Source: Bacillota bacterium
GTDB lineage: Bacteria > Bacillota > Clostridia > Christensenellales > Aristaeellaceae
Assembly: GCA_023436585.1 (NCBI GenBank)
Contig: JAEZIN010000012.1
Span: 62,001-126,000, forward strand
Length of the DNA stretch: 64,000 bases
Direction of reading: 5' to 3'
Each line of letters begins with the position of its first letter. The stretch's first letter is position 1. This document shows positions 42,567 to 51,313 of this stretch, piece after piece. The notes under the pieces were generated by a model that saw nothing but the letters and a program-made list of their open reading frames with translations, was not told the origin of the DNA and did not search any database. Both the position numbers and the translations under genes were made by a program.

Positions 42567-45500
42567 TCAAATCTCGATATCCCCTTCAAAATCCTTCTGT
42601 GCGTCGCCGGTCATCCAGATACCTTCTTCATCGTACCGGATGACCAACTCCCCGCCGATCAGCCGCAGAGCGATATCCGTATCCCTGTCGGCCAGGCCGC
42701 ACCGGACTGCCGCCGCCGCCACGGCGCAGGCGCCTGTTCCGCAGGCCCACGTTTCTCCGATTCCCCGCTCCCACACCCGCATTTTCAGCGTGTTGCGGTC
42801 GATGACCTGGGCAAAGGAGATATTGGCCCGCTGGGGAAAGACCGGATCATATTCCATGGCAGGGCCGATGGTTTCCAAATCAACTTGGTCCACATCCGGC
42901 ACGAAGATCACGCAGTGGGGGTTGCCCATGGAAAGGCAGGTGATCTCCCACTCCCCACCGGCTAGCGTCACCTTGCGGCGGATGACCTCGCCCTCCAACT
43001 TGACCGGTACCCTCCAGGGCGTGAAATCAGGCTGACCCATCTTCACGCAGGCGGAGTACACCGTATCCTCCCGTACAAACAACTGCAGCGACTTGGGCCC
43101 GCCGCCCGTCTCCAGCATGATGGAATCCTTGCGAACACGGCCCGATTCGTAAAGGTACTTGCCCACACAGCGCATGGCATTGCCTGCTACTTGCCCCTCG
43201 CTGCCATCGGCGTTGAACATGCGCATCTTCGCGTCCGCCTTATCGCTGGGCAGGATCAATACGATGCCGTCGCCGCCAATGCCCTTGCGGCGGCTCGCCA
43301 CGCGGACGCAAAGGGATTCGGGGCTTACTATCTCCTGCTCAAAGCAGTCAAAATAAATATAGTCGTTACCGGTGGCCCGCATTTTGATAAAATGCAGCTT
43401 CTCCCTTGTTTTGCGCATATGGTTCATGTCCACAAGCTCCATGCTCTCCTGTGAGTAGCGGGAAGCCAGAGAATTGCATAGCGCGTTGGCTGTATCCATG
43501 CTGGTGAACACCGGGATGGAGCGTTCCACCGCTTTGCGGCGGAGCTTCACGCTGCTTTTGGTGGGGAACCGCCCCTTGCTGGAGGTGGAAATCACGATGT
43601 GCACAAACCCCTGCTCCAACAGGGCCGGGGTATCCTCCCGCTTCACTTCCGTCGCCTTCAGGCCGGCGTCCAAAAGCGCCTTGCAGGTGCCGGGGGTTGC
43701 GTATAGGGAAAAGCCCATTGAGGCAAACTTGCGCGCCGTCTCCGCGGCCTCGCGCTTGTCGTTATCCCGCACCGATACAAGCAGGCCGCCCGTTTTTCTC
43801 ATCTTGTACCCAGCCGCGATAAGGCCCTTGAATAGTGCTTCCTCCAACGTGCGGCCAACGCCCAGCACCTCGCCGGTGGATTTCATTTCCGGGCCCAGGT
43901 GCGTATCCACATCCGCCAGCTTTTCAAAGGAGAAGGTGGGCACCTTGACCGCGTAATACGGCGCCTGGCGGTACAACCCCGTGCCGTAGCCCATTTGGGA
44001 CAGCTTTTCTCCCAGCATGCAGCGCACGGCCAGGTCAACCACCGGCAGGCCGGTCACCTTGCTGATATAGGGCACCGTACGGGAGGCCCGGGGGTTGGCT
44101 TCAATTACATACACCTGATTGTGGTGGATGACGTATTGGATATTGATCAGCCCAACCGTGTTCATCTCCAGGGCCAGTGCTTTGGTGGCCTCCAACAGTC
44201 GCTGGATTAGCGCTCCGTTTAAATTCCAGGCGGGGTACACGGCGATGGAGTCACCGGAATGGACGCCCGCGCGCTCGATGTGCTCCATGATACCGGGGAT
44301 CAGCACATCGGTCCCGTCGCAGATGGCGTCCACCTCCACCTCCACGCCCAGCAAGTACTGGTCAATGAGGATGGGGTTTTCGATTCCTTGGGCGAGTATG
44401 ATTTGCATGTATTCCCGGATATCATCCTCCGTAAAGGCGATGATCATGTTCTGCCCGCCCAGCACGTAGGAGGGGCGCATCAATACGGGATATCCCAGGT
44501 GCTCCGCGGCCCGCGCCGCTTCCTCCAAGTTCCGCACCGTACATCCGGCGGGCCGGCGAATGCGCACCTTTTCCAAGATCTCGTCGAACCGCTTCCGGTC
44601 TTCCGCCGCGTCGATGCTGTCGGCGCTGGTGCCCAGGATGGGGATGCCGGCGCGGCTTAAGAAGCCTGTCAGCTTGATGGCCGTCTGCCCGCCGAAGGCG
44701 ACTACTACACCCATGGGCTTTTCGGTGCGCAGAACACCCATCACGTCTTCCGGGGTAAGCGGCTCAAAATACAGCCTGTCGGCCGTATCAAAGTCGGTAG
44801 ACACTGTTTCAGGGTTGTTGTTGATCATCACCACGTCATAGCCATGCTGCTTTAATGTCCAAACACAGTGCACGGACGCGTAGTCAAACTCAATGCCCTG
44901 GCCGATCCTGATAGGGCCGGAGCCCAATACAGCCACGCATAACTTTTTGCCGCCCTTTTGGGCAATGAACTCCTCCGCTTCGTTCTGCTGGTCATAGGTG
45001 GCGTAAAAGTACGGTGTCTGCGCCTCGAATTCCGCCGCGCAGGTATCCACCATTTTGTATACAGGAAGACGGGGATTTTCTATTTCGCAACCGCTGATGC
45101 GCCGGATGGCCGCATCCGGATAGCCATATTTTTTTGCCTGCAGATAGGTTTCTTCCGTCAGATTCCCTTGAGAAAGCAGCTTTTCCATAGCCAGCAGGTT
45201 TTGCACCTTGTGCAGGAAGAACAGGTCAATATTCGTGAGCCTGTTCAACTCCTCCAGGGATACGCCCCTGTCCATCGCCTCATACAGCGCGAACAGCCGC
45301 TCGTCGGTACATTCAGCTATAAAAGTCAATAATTCCTGTATGGAAAGGCTTTTAAGCTTTTTCATGCGCAGCGTATCCTGAGCGATTTCCGCGCCGCGTA
45401 CAGCCTTCATCAGCGCCTGCTCAAAGCAGGTGCCGATGGCCATGACCTCTCCTGTCGCTTTCATTTGAGTGCCCAGGGTGCGCCGGCCGTAGACAAACTT

Positions 45501-46589
45501 GTCAAAGGGCCACTTGGGCAGCTTCACCACCACATAGTCCAGGGCTGGCTCAAAGCAGGCACAGGTTTTGCCGGTAACGGCGTTCTTGATTTCATCCAGC
45601 GTGTAGCCGATAGCAATCTGCGCCGATACCTTGGCGATGGGATAACCCGTTGCCTTGGAGGCCAGGGCAGAGGAGCGGGATACCCGGGGGTTCACCTCGA
45701 TGACTGCATATTCAAAGCTGCTTTGGTGCAGCGCGAACTGAACATTGCAGCCGCCTTCCACCTTCAGGGCGCTGATGATATCCAGCGCCGCCCGACGCAG
45801 CATTTGAAACTCCTTGTCCGCAAGGGTCAGCGCCGGGGCCGCCACGATGCTGTCCCCCGTATGGATGCCCACAGGATCGAAGTTTTCCATGCTGCATACG
45901 GAAACCACATTGCCTGCTGCGTCGCGCATGACCTCGAACTCGATTTCCTTCCAGCCAGAGATGCATTTTTCCACCAGAATCTGCCCGATGGGAGACATGC
46001 GCAACCCGCTGGCGGATATCTCCTTCAGGGAGGATTCGTCCGGCGCGATGCCACCGCCGCTGCCGCCCAAGGTATAGGCCGGGCGCACGATGACGGGATA
46101 GCCAATCTCCTGCGCGAATTCCAGCGCATCATGAACCTTCGTCACCACCTTGGAGGGGATGACCGGTTGGCCGATCAATATCATGGTATCCTTGAACTGC
46201 TGGCGGTCCTCCGCCTTTTCGATGGTTTCCCGGCAGGCACCCAGCAGCTTCACGCCGTTGGCAGCAAGAAAGCCTTCCTTGTCCAACTGCATGGAAAGGG
46301 TGAGGCCGTTCTGCCCGCCTAGGGTGGAAAGCAGGCTGTCGGGCTTTTCCTTGATAATAATGCGGCGGATGGTCTCCAGGGTGAGGGGTTCAATGTATAC
46401 CTTGGTGGCCATGGCCCTGTCTGTCATGATAGTGGCCGGGTTGGGATTGACGAGGATCACTTCCAGCCCCGCTTCTTTCAAAGCGCGGCAGGCCTGGGAT
46501 CCGGCGTAATCGAATTCTGCCGCCTGGCCAATGACGATGGGGCCGGAGCCGATAATTAGCACTCTTTTGATGTCAGGATTCAGAGGCAT
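42567..46589 (-). CDS. carB-dapF: Carbamoyl-phosphate synthase large subunit fused to diaminopimelate epimerase
   Basis: 1340 residues in one uninterrupted frame. Residues 1 to about 1055 are a complete CarB: first ATP-grasp half (RVLIIGSGPIVIGQAAEFDYAG; EKCISGWKEIEFEV), oligomerisation region, second half (CVAVLGSGPIRIGQGIEFDYA; DQYLLGVEVEVDAI) and the C-terminal MGS-like allosteric domain (SMGFSLYATPGTCKALLDAG). From about 1068 (nt 43388 down to 42567) a complete DapF follows: RATGNDYIYF, GGDGIVL, first catalytic Cys in GNAMRC (about 1141), MGNPHCVIF, and second Cys in WACGTGAC (about 1283). No stop, RBS or slippery run is seen at the join (MELVDMNHMRKTREKLHF). CarB makes carbamoyl phosphate; DapF makes meso-diaminopimelate. 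The start overlaps carA by 17 bases. Confidence 0.93.
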   Translation of the reverse strand: MPLNPDIKRVLIIGSGPIVIGQAAEFDYAGSQACRALKEAGLEVILVNPNPATIMTDRAMATKVYIEPLTLETIRRIIIKEKPDSLLSTLGGQNGLTLSMQLDKEGFLAANGVKLLGACRETIEKAEDRQQFKDTMILIGQPVIPSKVVTKVHDALEFAQEIGYPVIVRPAYTLGGSGGGIAPDESSLKEISASGLRMSPIGQILVEKCISGWKEIEFEVMRDAAGNVVSVCSMENFDPVGIHTGDSIVAAPALTLADKEFQMLRRAALDIISALKVEGGCNVQFALHQSSFEYAVIEVNPRVSRSSALASKATGYPIAKVSAQIAIGYTLDEIKNAVTGKTCACFEPALDYVVVKLPKWPFDKFVYGRRTLGTQMKATGEVMAIGTCFEQALMKAVRGAEIAQDTLRMKKLKSLSIQELLTFIAECTDERLFALYEAMDRGVSLEELNRLTNIDLFFLHKVQNLLAMEKLLSQGNLTEETYLQAKKYGYPDAAIRRISGCEIENPRLPVYKMVDTCAAEFEAQTPYFYATYDQQNEAEEFIAQKGGKKLCVAVLGSGPIRIGQGIEFDYASVHCVWTLKQHGYDVVMINNNPETVSTDFDTADRLYFEPLTPEDVMGVLRTEKPMGVVVAFGGQTAIKLTGFLSRAGIPILGTSADSIDAAEDRKRFDEILEKVRIRRPAGCTVRNLEEAARAAEHLGYPVLMRPSYVLGGQNMIIAFTEDDIREYMQIILAQGIENPILIDQYLLGVEVEVDAICDGTDVLIPGIMEHIERAGVHSGDSIAVYPAWNLNGALIQRLLEATKALALEMNTVGLINIQYVIHHNQVYVIEANPRASRTVPYISKVTGLPVVDLAVRCMLGEKLSQMGYGTGLYRQAPYYAVKVPTFSFEKLADVDTHLGPEMKSTGEVLGVGRTLEEALFKGLIAAGYKMRKTGGLLVSVRDNDKREAAETARKFASMGFSLYATPGTCKALLDAGLKATEVKREDTPALLEQGFVHIVISTSSKGRFPTKSSVKLRRKAVERSIPVFTSMDTANALCNSLASRYSQESMELVDMNHMRKTREKLHFIKMRATGNDYIYFDCFEQEIVSPESLCVRVASRRKGIGGDGIVLILPSDKADAKMRMFNADGSEGQVAGNAMRCVGKYLYESGRVRKDSIMLETGGGPKSLQLFVREDTVYSACVKMGQPDFTPWRVPVKLEGEVIRRKVTLAGGEWEITCLSMGNPHCVIFVPDVDQVDLETIGPAMEYDPVFPQRANISFAQVIDRNTLKMRVWERGIGETWACGTGACAVAAAAVRCGLADRDTDIALRLIGGELVIRYDEEGIWMTGDAQKDFEGDIEI

Positions 46590-47664
46590 GCTTTATACCT
46601 CCCATCAATGCGATAAAACGGTCGAATAAATAGCGTGTATCCAGAGGGCCGCAGGCGGCCTCGGGATGAAACTGCACCGAGAAGGCCGGAATATCCAGAT
46701 AATCGATCCCTTCGCAGGTATAATCGTTGCCGTTAATAAACCGCATGCGGCTGCCAGCCGGCAGATAATCCACGGACACGGCGTAGCCATGGTTCTGGCT
46801 GGACATATACATCTGCCCTGTTTGCAGGTCCTTCACCGGCTGGTTGCCGCCCCGATGGCCGTATTTCAATTTTTCCGTCTGCCCGCCCCTGGCCAATGCC
46901 AGCAGCTGATGCCCCAGACAAATGCCGAATATGGGCGTTTTGCTTTCACAAAGCTTTTTCAGCTCAGCGATGATGCCCACGTTATCTGCCGGATCGCCGG
47001 GACCGTTGGAGAGCATGACGCCATCGGGCTTTAACACAAGAATCTCTTCTGCCTGCGTATACGATGGCACTGTGATCACTTCGCAGCCGCGATCAAACAG
47101 GTTTTTGCCGATGCTGCCCTTCAGGCCAAAGTCCATCAGCACCACGCGGTGTTTCACCGTTTCCGGCGTATCAGTGAAGACAGTGTCACAGGTTACATCC
47201 GCAACCTTGGGGGATGGCCATGTTTTCATTTCCCGAATAGCGCTTTCGATGTCATTGGGCAGCGAATGAACCAGCATGGCGTTCATGACGCCCTTTTGCC
47301 GTATTACCTTCGTCAATGCCCGTGTATCCAGATCATACAGGCCCGGGATATCCGCCTTTTTTAACGGTTCATCCAAGGTGCCTTCACAGCGGAAATTGCT
47401 TGGCGCTTCGCACCACTCCCTCACAATGTACGCGGACAGCCGGGGGGCCTTGCTCTCAAAATCCCCGGGGATCACCCCATAGTTCCCTATCATGGGGAAG
47501 GTTTGTACGACCATCTGGCCGTAATAGCTGGGATCCGTCAGTGTTTCGAGATAACCCGTCATATTCGTCGTAAACACAAGCTCTCCGGCCGCCTCCTTCA
47601 AAGCGCCGAAAATCTTGCCTTCAAAAATCTGCCCGTTTTCCAGCAGCAGATACCCTTTTTGCAT
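46573..47664 (-). CDS. carA: Carbamoyl-phosphate synthase small (glutaminase) subunit
   Basis: 363 residues. The N-terminal CarA domain (YLLLENGQIFEGKIFG; FTTNMTGYLETLTDPSY) precedes a class I glutamine amidotransferase with nucleophile Cys in FGICLGHQLLALA and HPEA for the catalytic His/Glu. Supplies ammonia to CarB. I start at ATG 47664, about 35 bases after the predicted transcription start; the RBS is weak (GGCGGG), and the longer frame would lie upstream of the promoter. Overlaps carB. Confidence 0.94.
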   Translation of the reverse strand: MQKGYLLLENGQIFEGKIFGALKEAAGELVFTTNMTGYLETLTDPSYYGQMVVQTFPMIGNYGVIPGDFESKAPRLSAYIVREWCEAPSNFRCEGTLDEPLKKADIPGLYDLDTRALTKVIRQKGVMNAMLVHSLPNDIESAIREMKTWPSPKVADVTCDTVFTDTPETVKHRVVLMDFGLKGSIGKNLFDRGCEVITVPSYTQAEEILVLKPDGVMLSNGPGDPADNVGIIAELKKLCESKTPIFGICLGHQLLALARGGQTEKLKYGHRGGNQPVKDLQTGQMYMSSQNHGYAVSVDYLPAGSRMRFINGNDYTCEGIDYLDIPAFSVQFHPEAACGPLDTRYLFDRFIALMGGIKHASES

Positions 47665-47707
47665 CCCGTCATCCCGCCTTTGCCTGCCAAGTACCAGGGT
47701 TTGCATT

Positions 47708-47736
47708 ATTATACGCCATTTTTTATATATATTCAA
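47708..47736 (-). promoter_or_regulatory. carAB-dapF promoter
   Basis: Minus strand TTGAAT (47731-47736), 17-base A/T-rich spacer, TATAAT (47708-47713). The short leader leaves no room for a PyrR or T-box attenuator. Confidence 0.8.
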
Positions 47737-47856
47737 TACTTCCGCAGATTTTTTGCGTATTTTATGCACCAGTGGACGCGCTGGCAATAATCTTAAACCG
47801 TATGGCAGAACCATACCAAATTCAAATTGGCACACAATGCAAGACGCCGCTGGCTA

Positions 47857-47884
47857 TTGCTGGCATTACAAATTGTGATATAAT
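47857..47884 (+). promoter_or_regulatory. Promoter of the zinc-ribbon membrane protein gene
   Basis: TTGCTG (47857-47862), 16-base spacer, TATAAT (47879-47884). Confidence 0.55.
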
Positions 47885-47900
47885 AGGAGGAAATAATTGG

Positions 47901-47930
47901 ATGCCAAATTATAAGGAGGCTGGAAAATGA
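47901..47930 (+). CDS. Nine-residue upstream ORF
   Basis: ATG at 47901 with its own AGGAGG (47885-47890), reading MPNYKEAGK and stopping at TGA 47928-47930, which overlaps the next gene's ATG as ATGA. The RBS of the following gene (AAGGAGG) lies inside this mini-ORF. It may couple or tune translation of the downstream gene; coding is inferred from position only. Confidence 0.4.
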   Translation: MPNYKEAGK

Positions 47931-48460
47931 AAAAATGTCCAAAGTGCGGGAAAATGAACTTTTCCAATACAAGCTTCTGCTCAGATTGCGGAGATAATCT
48001 GGAATTTGTTCATGCGGATAATGATTCCCTGCCATCTCAGCACTTTGGAATGCATTGGTTCTTTGCGTGGCTGATCATGCAGGGAAGTGGCTGGCTTGGC
48101 GGTCTGCTGATAAACAGCATCCTCGAAGGCATCCTCTCAAATATGTCTATCAGCGATCTTAGGTCAAGTCTTCCGGCAATTACGAATATTGCGATGATAC
48201 TCCAAATTCTTCTGACTTATGTGGTTATCTTCATTTGGATCAGATTGACTTTCAAGCGTTACTTTTATGCCGGGCCATGGAATTTTTTTACCTATTTGTG
48301 GTTTGTATCTACCCCCTTTCTCATGATGATAGAATTTGGAAATGCGCTTTCAGGAATCAACATGAGTATGGTCCTGCCTTGGATCATTACCATCCTGGGC
48401 ATATTGACAGGCATCATTGGCTTCACCGTATACAAAAAAAAGCTGGAGGACCAGCTTTAA
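47927..48460 (+). CDS. Zinc-ribbon membrane protein of unknown function
   Basis: 177 residues. The N-terminus has a zinc ribbon, CPKCGKMNFSNTSFCSDCG, followed by four hydrophobic segments (about 40-62, 85-108, 120-142, 145-168). Ribbon-plus-membrane proteins of this kind are frequent in Firmicutes and uncharacterised. Codon use is more A/T-rich than its neighbours. Single gene with its own promoter and a mini-ORF in the leader. Confidence 0.75.
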   Translation: MKKCPKCGKMNFSNTSFCSDCGDNLEFVHADNDSLPSQHFGMHWFFAWLIMQGSGWLGGLLINSILEGILSNMSISDLRSSLPAITNIAMILQILLTYVVIFIWIRLTFKRYFYAGPWNFFTYLWFVSTPFLMMIEFGNALSGINMSMVLPWIITILGILTGIIGFTVYKKKLEDQL

Positions 48461-48495
48461 AAAGGAAATATTCTTAGTCAGTGTGGAACCTTCCC

Positions 48496-49332
48496 CTATT
48501 TTCCCAGCGCGAACCGCCGGATGGCCTTGGCCACCCCGGCGTTTTCATTGTAATCCGTAAAGAACCCCGCAGCCGCCTTTGCGCCTTCCGACGCGTTGCC
48601 CATGGCCACGCCATAGCCCGCCCACAATAGCATGGGGATGTCGTTGTCATTGTCGCCTATGGCCATCACTTTGGATTGTTCCATATTCAGCCTGCCGGCA
48701 AGCATGGCCAGGGCCATTCCCTTGTGGACGTTCCTTGGCATGATCTCAATATTGTTGATCCAGGAGCTGGTGACTTCCACGCCGGGTATTTTTTCAATTT
48801 GCTCCCGTATGCGCGCAAGCCTTGATGTGTCCTCCCGGTCGATATACACGATCTTGTTGGTGCCCAGCTCCCGCTGCTTGAATATGCCATCCATGCCGTA
48901 GGTATACAATAAATGGCCTTTGCGCGTAAGGTGCGTTCCCCAATGGTCCAGCTCACGGCCGGTGGAAAAGGGCCGGCTGATTGCCACATGGCTTCTCCCG
49001 AAAGCGGAATAGGTCACGCACTCCGCTTCCAGGATGCTTATACATTTTTCCACATCACCGTCGGCCATGTACTGCGCATAGATGGCTTCCCCGTGGGGCC
49101 TGTCCAGACAATAGCCGCCGTTCAGGCCCAGCACATAACAATCTGTAAAGCCCGCGTCGGACATAAAGTAGCTGATATCCTCAGGCACGCGCCCGCTGAC
49201 GATGGCCAGGCGGATGCCCGCTTCCACAGCCTCCCGCATGGCCTGGATATTCTCTTCCGGCATCCGGCAATCTTCGTTCAATAAAGTACCGTCCATATCC
49301 AGGGCAATCAGTTGAACCGGCAAATGATCCAT
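48496..49332 (-). CDS. HAD-superfamily (Cof-type) phosphatase
   Basis: 278 residues. Motif I LIALDMDGTLLN (nucleophile Asp), motif II VSGR, a type IIB cap of about 100 residues, and motif III/IV VMAIGDNDNDIPML. Cof-type HADs hydrolyse sugar phosphates or flavin precursors; the substrate is not predictable. The start at 49332 has AAAGGAG six bases upstream. Last gene of a four-gene run ilvE-unknown-rluA-HAD with gaps of 16-26 bases. Confidence 0.88.
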   Translation of the reverse strand: MDHLPVQLIALDMDGTLLNEDCRMPEENIQAMREAVEAGIRLAIVSGRVPEDISYFMSDAGFTDCYVLGLNGGYCLDRPHGEAIYAQYMADGDVEKCISILEAECVTYSAFGRSHVAISRPFSTGRELDHWGTHLTRKGHLLYTYGMDGIFKQRELGTNKIVYIDREDTSRLARIREQIEKIPGVEVTSSWINNIEIMPRNVHKGMALAMLAGRLNMEQSKVMAIGDNDNDIPMLLWAGYGVAMGNASEGAKAAAGFFTDYNENAGVAKAIRRFALGK

Positions 49333-49358
49333 GCAAATCTCCTTTGGTATGATAAAAA

Positions 49359-50228
49359 TCAAAATGGCGTATGGATCGTAAATGTCTGCCCGTCAAGGTA
49401 GGCAAGCTCATCCCCGCCAGAAAGAGTGATGGAGGTGGCACACAGCATCAGCCTTTTGGCGCCTTGTTCCTTGTTGAATCCCCTGTCGCCATAGGCGTCA
49501 TCCCCCAGGATGGGATGGCCGATGTAGGCAAGGTGCGCCCTTATTTGATGGGTGCGCCCCGTGATCAAGTCCACCTCCAGGCGGCATACGGCTCCGGAAT
49601 CCAACACCCGGTAACCTGTGGTGATGGGCAGTGCGCCTTTTTTTGCCTGGTCAAATACCTGCACATGGGCTGCCTTGGCATCCTTTAATAAAAAGGCGTT
49701 CAGCGTGGCTTCCCTTTCCTGCGGCGTACCCTTCACAAGACATGTGTACGTCTTTTTCATAGTGCGTTCCTTAAAGGCGCGCACCATCAGTTCTTCCGCC
49801 CTGATGGACTTGGCCAAAAGCAACAGGCCGCTGGTCTGGTTATCCAGCCGGTGGCATGCCCTGGGGGGCATAGCGTTCGCATTGTTCCTGCGCACATGGT
49901 TCAGTGCAAGGCTCTCCACTGTCGCACCCCCGCTGGTATCGGCCTGGACACTGATACCGGCTGGCTTGTTGACAAGCAGTATATTCTCATCTTCATACAC
50001 CACGTCAAGCGGAAATTCGCCGGCATCGGGAATGCCATACACCAAAACCTTGGCGCCGGGCACTGTCTGGACGTCCGCTTTTACGCGCTGCCCATCCATC
50101 TTTACGTCACGACGGGAAAAAGCTTCCCGGATGGCCCAGGCGGGCAGTCCGGGAAGCGTGCGCAGCAAATATTTATCCAGCCGCATGGACGGTAGGTCTT
50201 CGGGAATCACCAGTTCCTTACAAGCCAC
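49359..50228 (-). CDS. RluA-family pseudouridine synthase
   Basis: 289 residues. An N-terminal S4-like domain (RLDKYLLRTLPGLPAWAIREAF), then the catalytic domain with KPAGISVQ, the catalytic Asp in CHRLDNQTSGLLLLAK, and a C-terminal GRTHQIRAHLAYIGHPILGD. Converts uridines in rRNA or tRNA to pseudouridine; RluA, RluC and RluD subtypes cannot be told apart here. Co-transcribed with ilvE and the unknown gene upstream. Confidence 0.92.
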   Translation of the reverse strand: MACKELVIPEDLPSMRLDKYLLRTLPGLPAWAIREAFSRRDVKMDGQRVKADVQTVPGAKVLVYGIPDAGEFPLDVVYEDENILLVNKPAGISVQADTSGGATVESLALNHVRRNNANAMPPRACHRLDNQTSGLLLLAKSIRAEELMVRAFKERTMKKTYTCLVKGTPQEREATLNAFLLKDAKAAHVQVFDQAKKGALPITTGYRVLDSGAVCRLEVDLITGRTHQIRAHLAYIGHPILGDDAYGDRGFNKEQGAKRLMLCATSITLSGGDELAYLDGQTFTIHTPF

Positions 50229-50244
50229 TTTCTCCTCCGCAAAA

Positions 50245-51288
50245 TCAATGCTTCAAAGCCGCCTGCAGCCCGGCCCAACGGGGCGTCTGGGCCGTGAGCT
50301 TTTTTAGTGCGCTGAACATGGCGGGGGTGGGAAGCACCCAAAGCATGGAAGATAGCACGCTTTCCATCTCCGGAAGGGAAACGCCCTGCTTGGCCAGCAT
50401 GCGCAAATCCTCTACCGCTTCCTCCGGGGTATACTCCGGACGGAGCGCGCCTTTCAGTACGCCGGCCATTTCTTCGCTGATTACGACTTCCTCCGGGAAA
50501 ATGCCGTTCATGCCGCCCAGCATCATCGTTTCCGACAACTCCATGGAGGCGATGCCAAAGCTTTGCACCTGGCGCATCAAATGCTCCGGATCGGCCAGCC
50601 CGGGATGGACAAGGATCATATCCCCCTGCACATCGGTAGTATAATCAAATGTAGCGCGAAGATACCGCTGGGCATAATCGTAGGCTTCCGCGTCCATTTT
50701 GCAGCATACTTCCTGCAAGAAATGCAGCGTGGGCTGCTGGGCATGCAGGAAACCGGCGATGTACAAAAGACCGTGCATGGTGGCGTCAAAGCGGAACACC
50801 TTTTCCCGGATTTCCGCGTGCTCGGGGCGGTTCATGGCCTCCAGCATGGGAACATGCAACGCCTGGGGCAGATGCAGAAAGATATGCTCATTTTCCACGG
50901 TCAGGGTGCACCAGAGCCTGGCCACAAGTGCTTCGGCGGCACCGGCCTCGTCCCAATCCAAAAGCTCCGTTTCCCCCTCGAAGGTCAGCAGCCTTTCCAG
51001 CAGCATATGCTCCTTGACGGAAACAAAGGATACTTCCCTGGGCAGCCTGCGCAAAACCAGGTCCTGAACTTCCTCCACCTTGTGCAGCCGCAGAATTTCG
51101 GGGTTTTCCAGCGCATAGTAGGAAATATTCCAAAGATCCTGGATATCGGAAAGGGTACAGCCGGAGAACAGCCCCGTTTGGGGACAGTTGCTCAAGCGCT
51201 TTTCACACGCCTCCAGTTGCTTCTCGCGCAGCACGCTCATTGTTTTTTCGCACCAATTCAAGGCGCATACGCTGTCTTCACGCTGCAT
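50245..51288 (-). CDS. Unknown protein in the ilvE operon
   Basis: 347 residues with GGGGAGG seven bases before the ATG at 51288. No signal peptide or membrane segment; predicted mostly helical. Distinctive parts are a Cys-containing N-terminus (CALNWCEKTM, RLSNCPQTGLFSGC), a central MHGLLYIAGFLHAQQPTLHF and a Glu-rich C-terminal EYTPEEAVEDLRML. I do not recognise the family. It sits 25 bases after ilvE and 16 before rluA, so it is expressed with them. Confidence 0.7.
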   Translation of the reverse strand: MQREDSVCALNWCEKTMSVLREKQLEACEKRLSNCPQTGLFSGCTLSDIQDLWNISYYALENPEILRLHKVEEVQDLVLRRLPREVSFVSVKEHMLLERLLTFEGETELLDWDEAGAAEALVARLWCTLTVENEHIFLHLPQALHVPMLEAMNRPEHAEIREKVFRFDATMHGLLYIAGFLHAQQPTLHFLQEVCCKMDAEAYDYAQRYLRATFDYTTDVQGDMILVHPGLADPEHLMRQVQSFGIASMELSETMMLGGMNGIFPEEVVISEEMAGVLKGALRPEYTPEEAVEDLRMLAKQGVSLPEMESVLSSMLWVLPTPAMFSALKKLTAQTPRWAGLQAALKH

Positions 51289-51313
51289 GGCCGAACCTCC
51301 CCATACTATCCGA

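Noticed and set aside
43350..43450. A hidden stop or frameshift between the carB and dapF parts
   Set aside because: The frame reads continuously through both domains and the junction contains no homopolymer run suggestive of an error.
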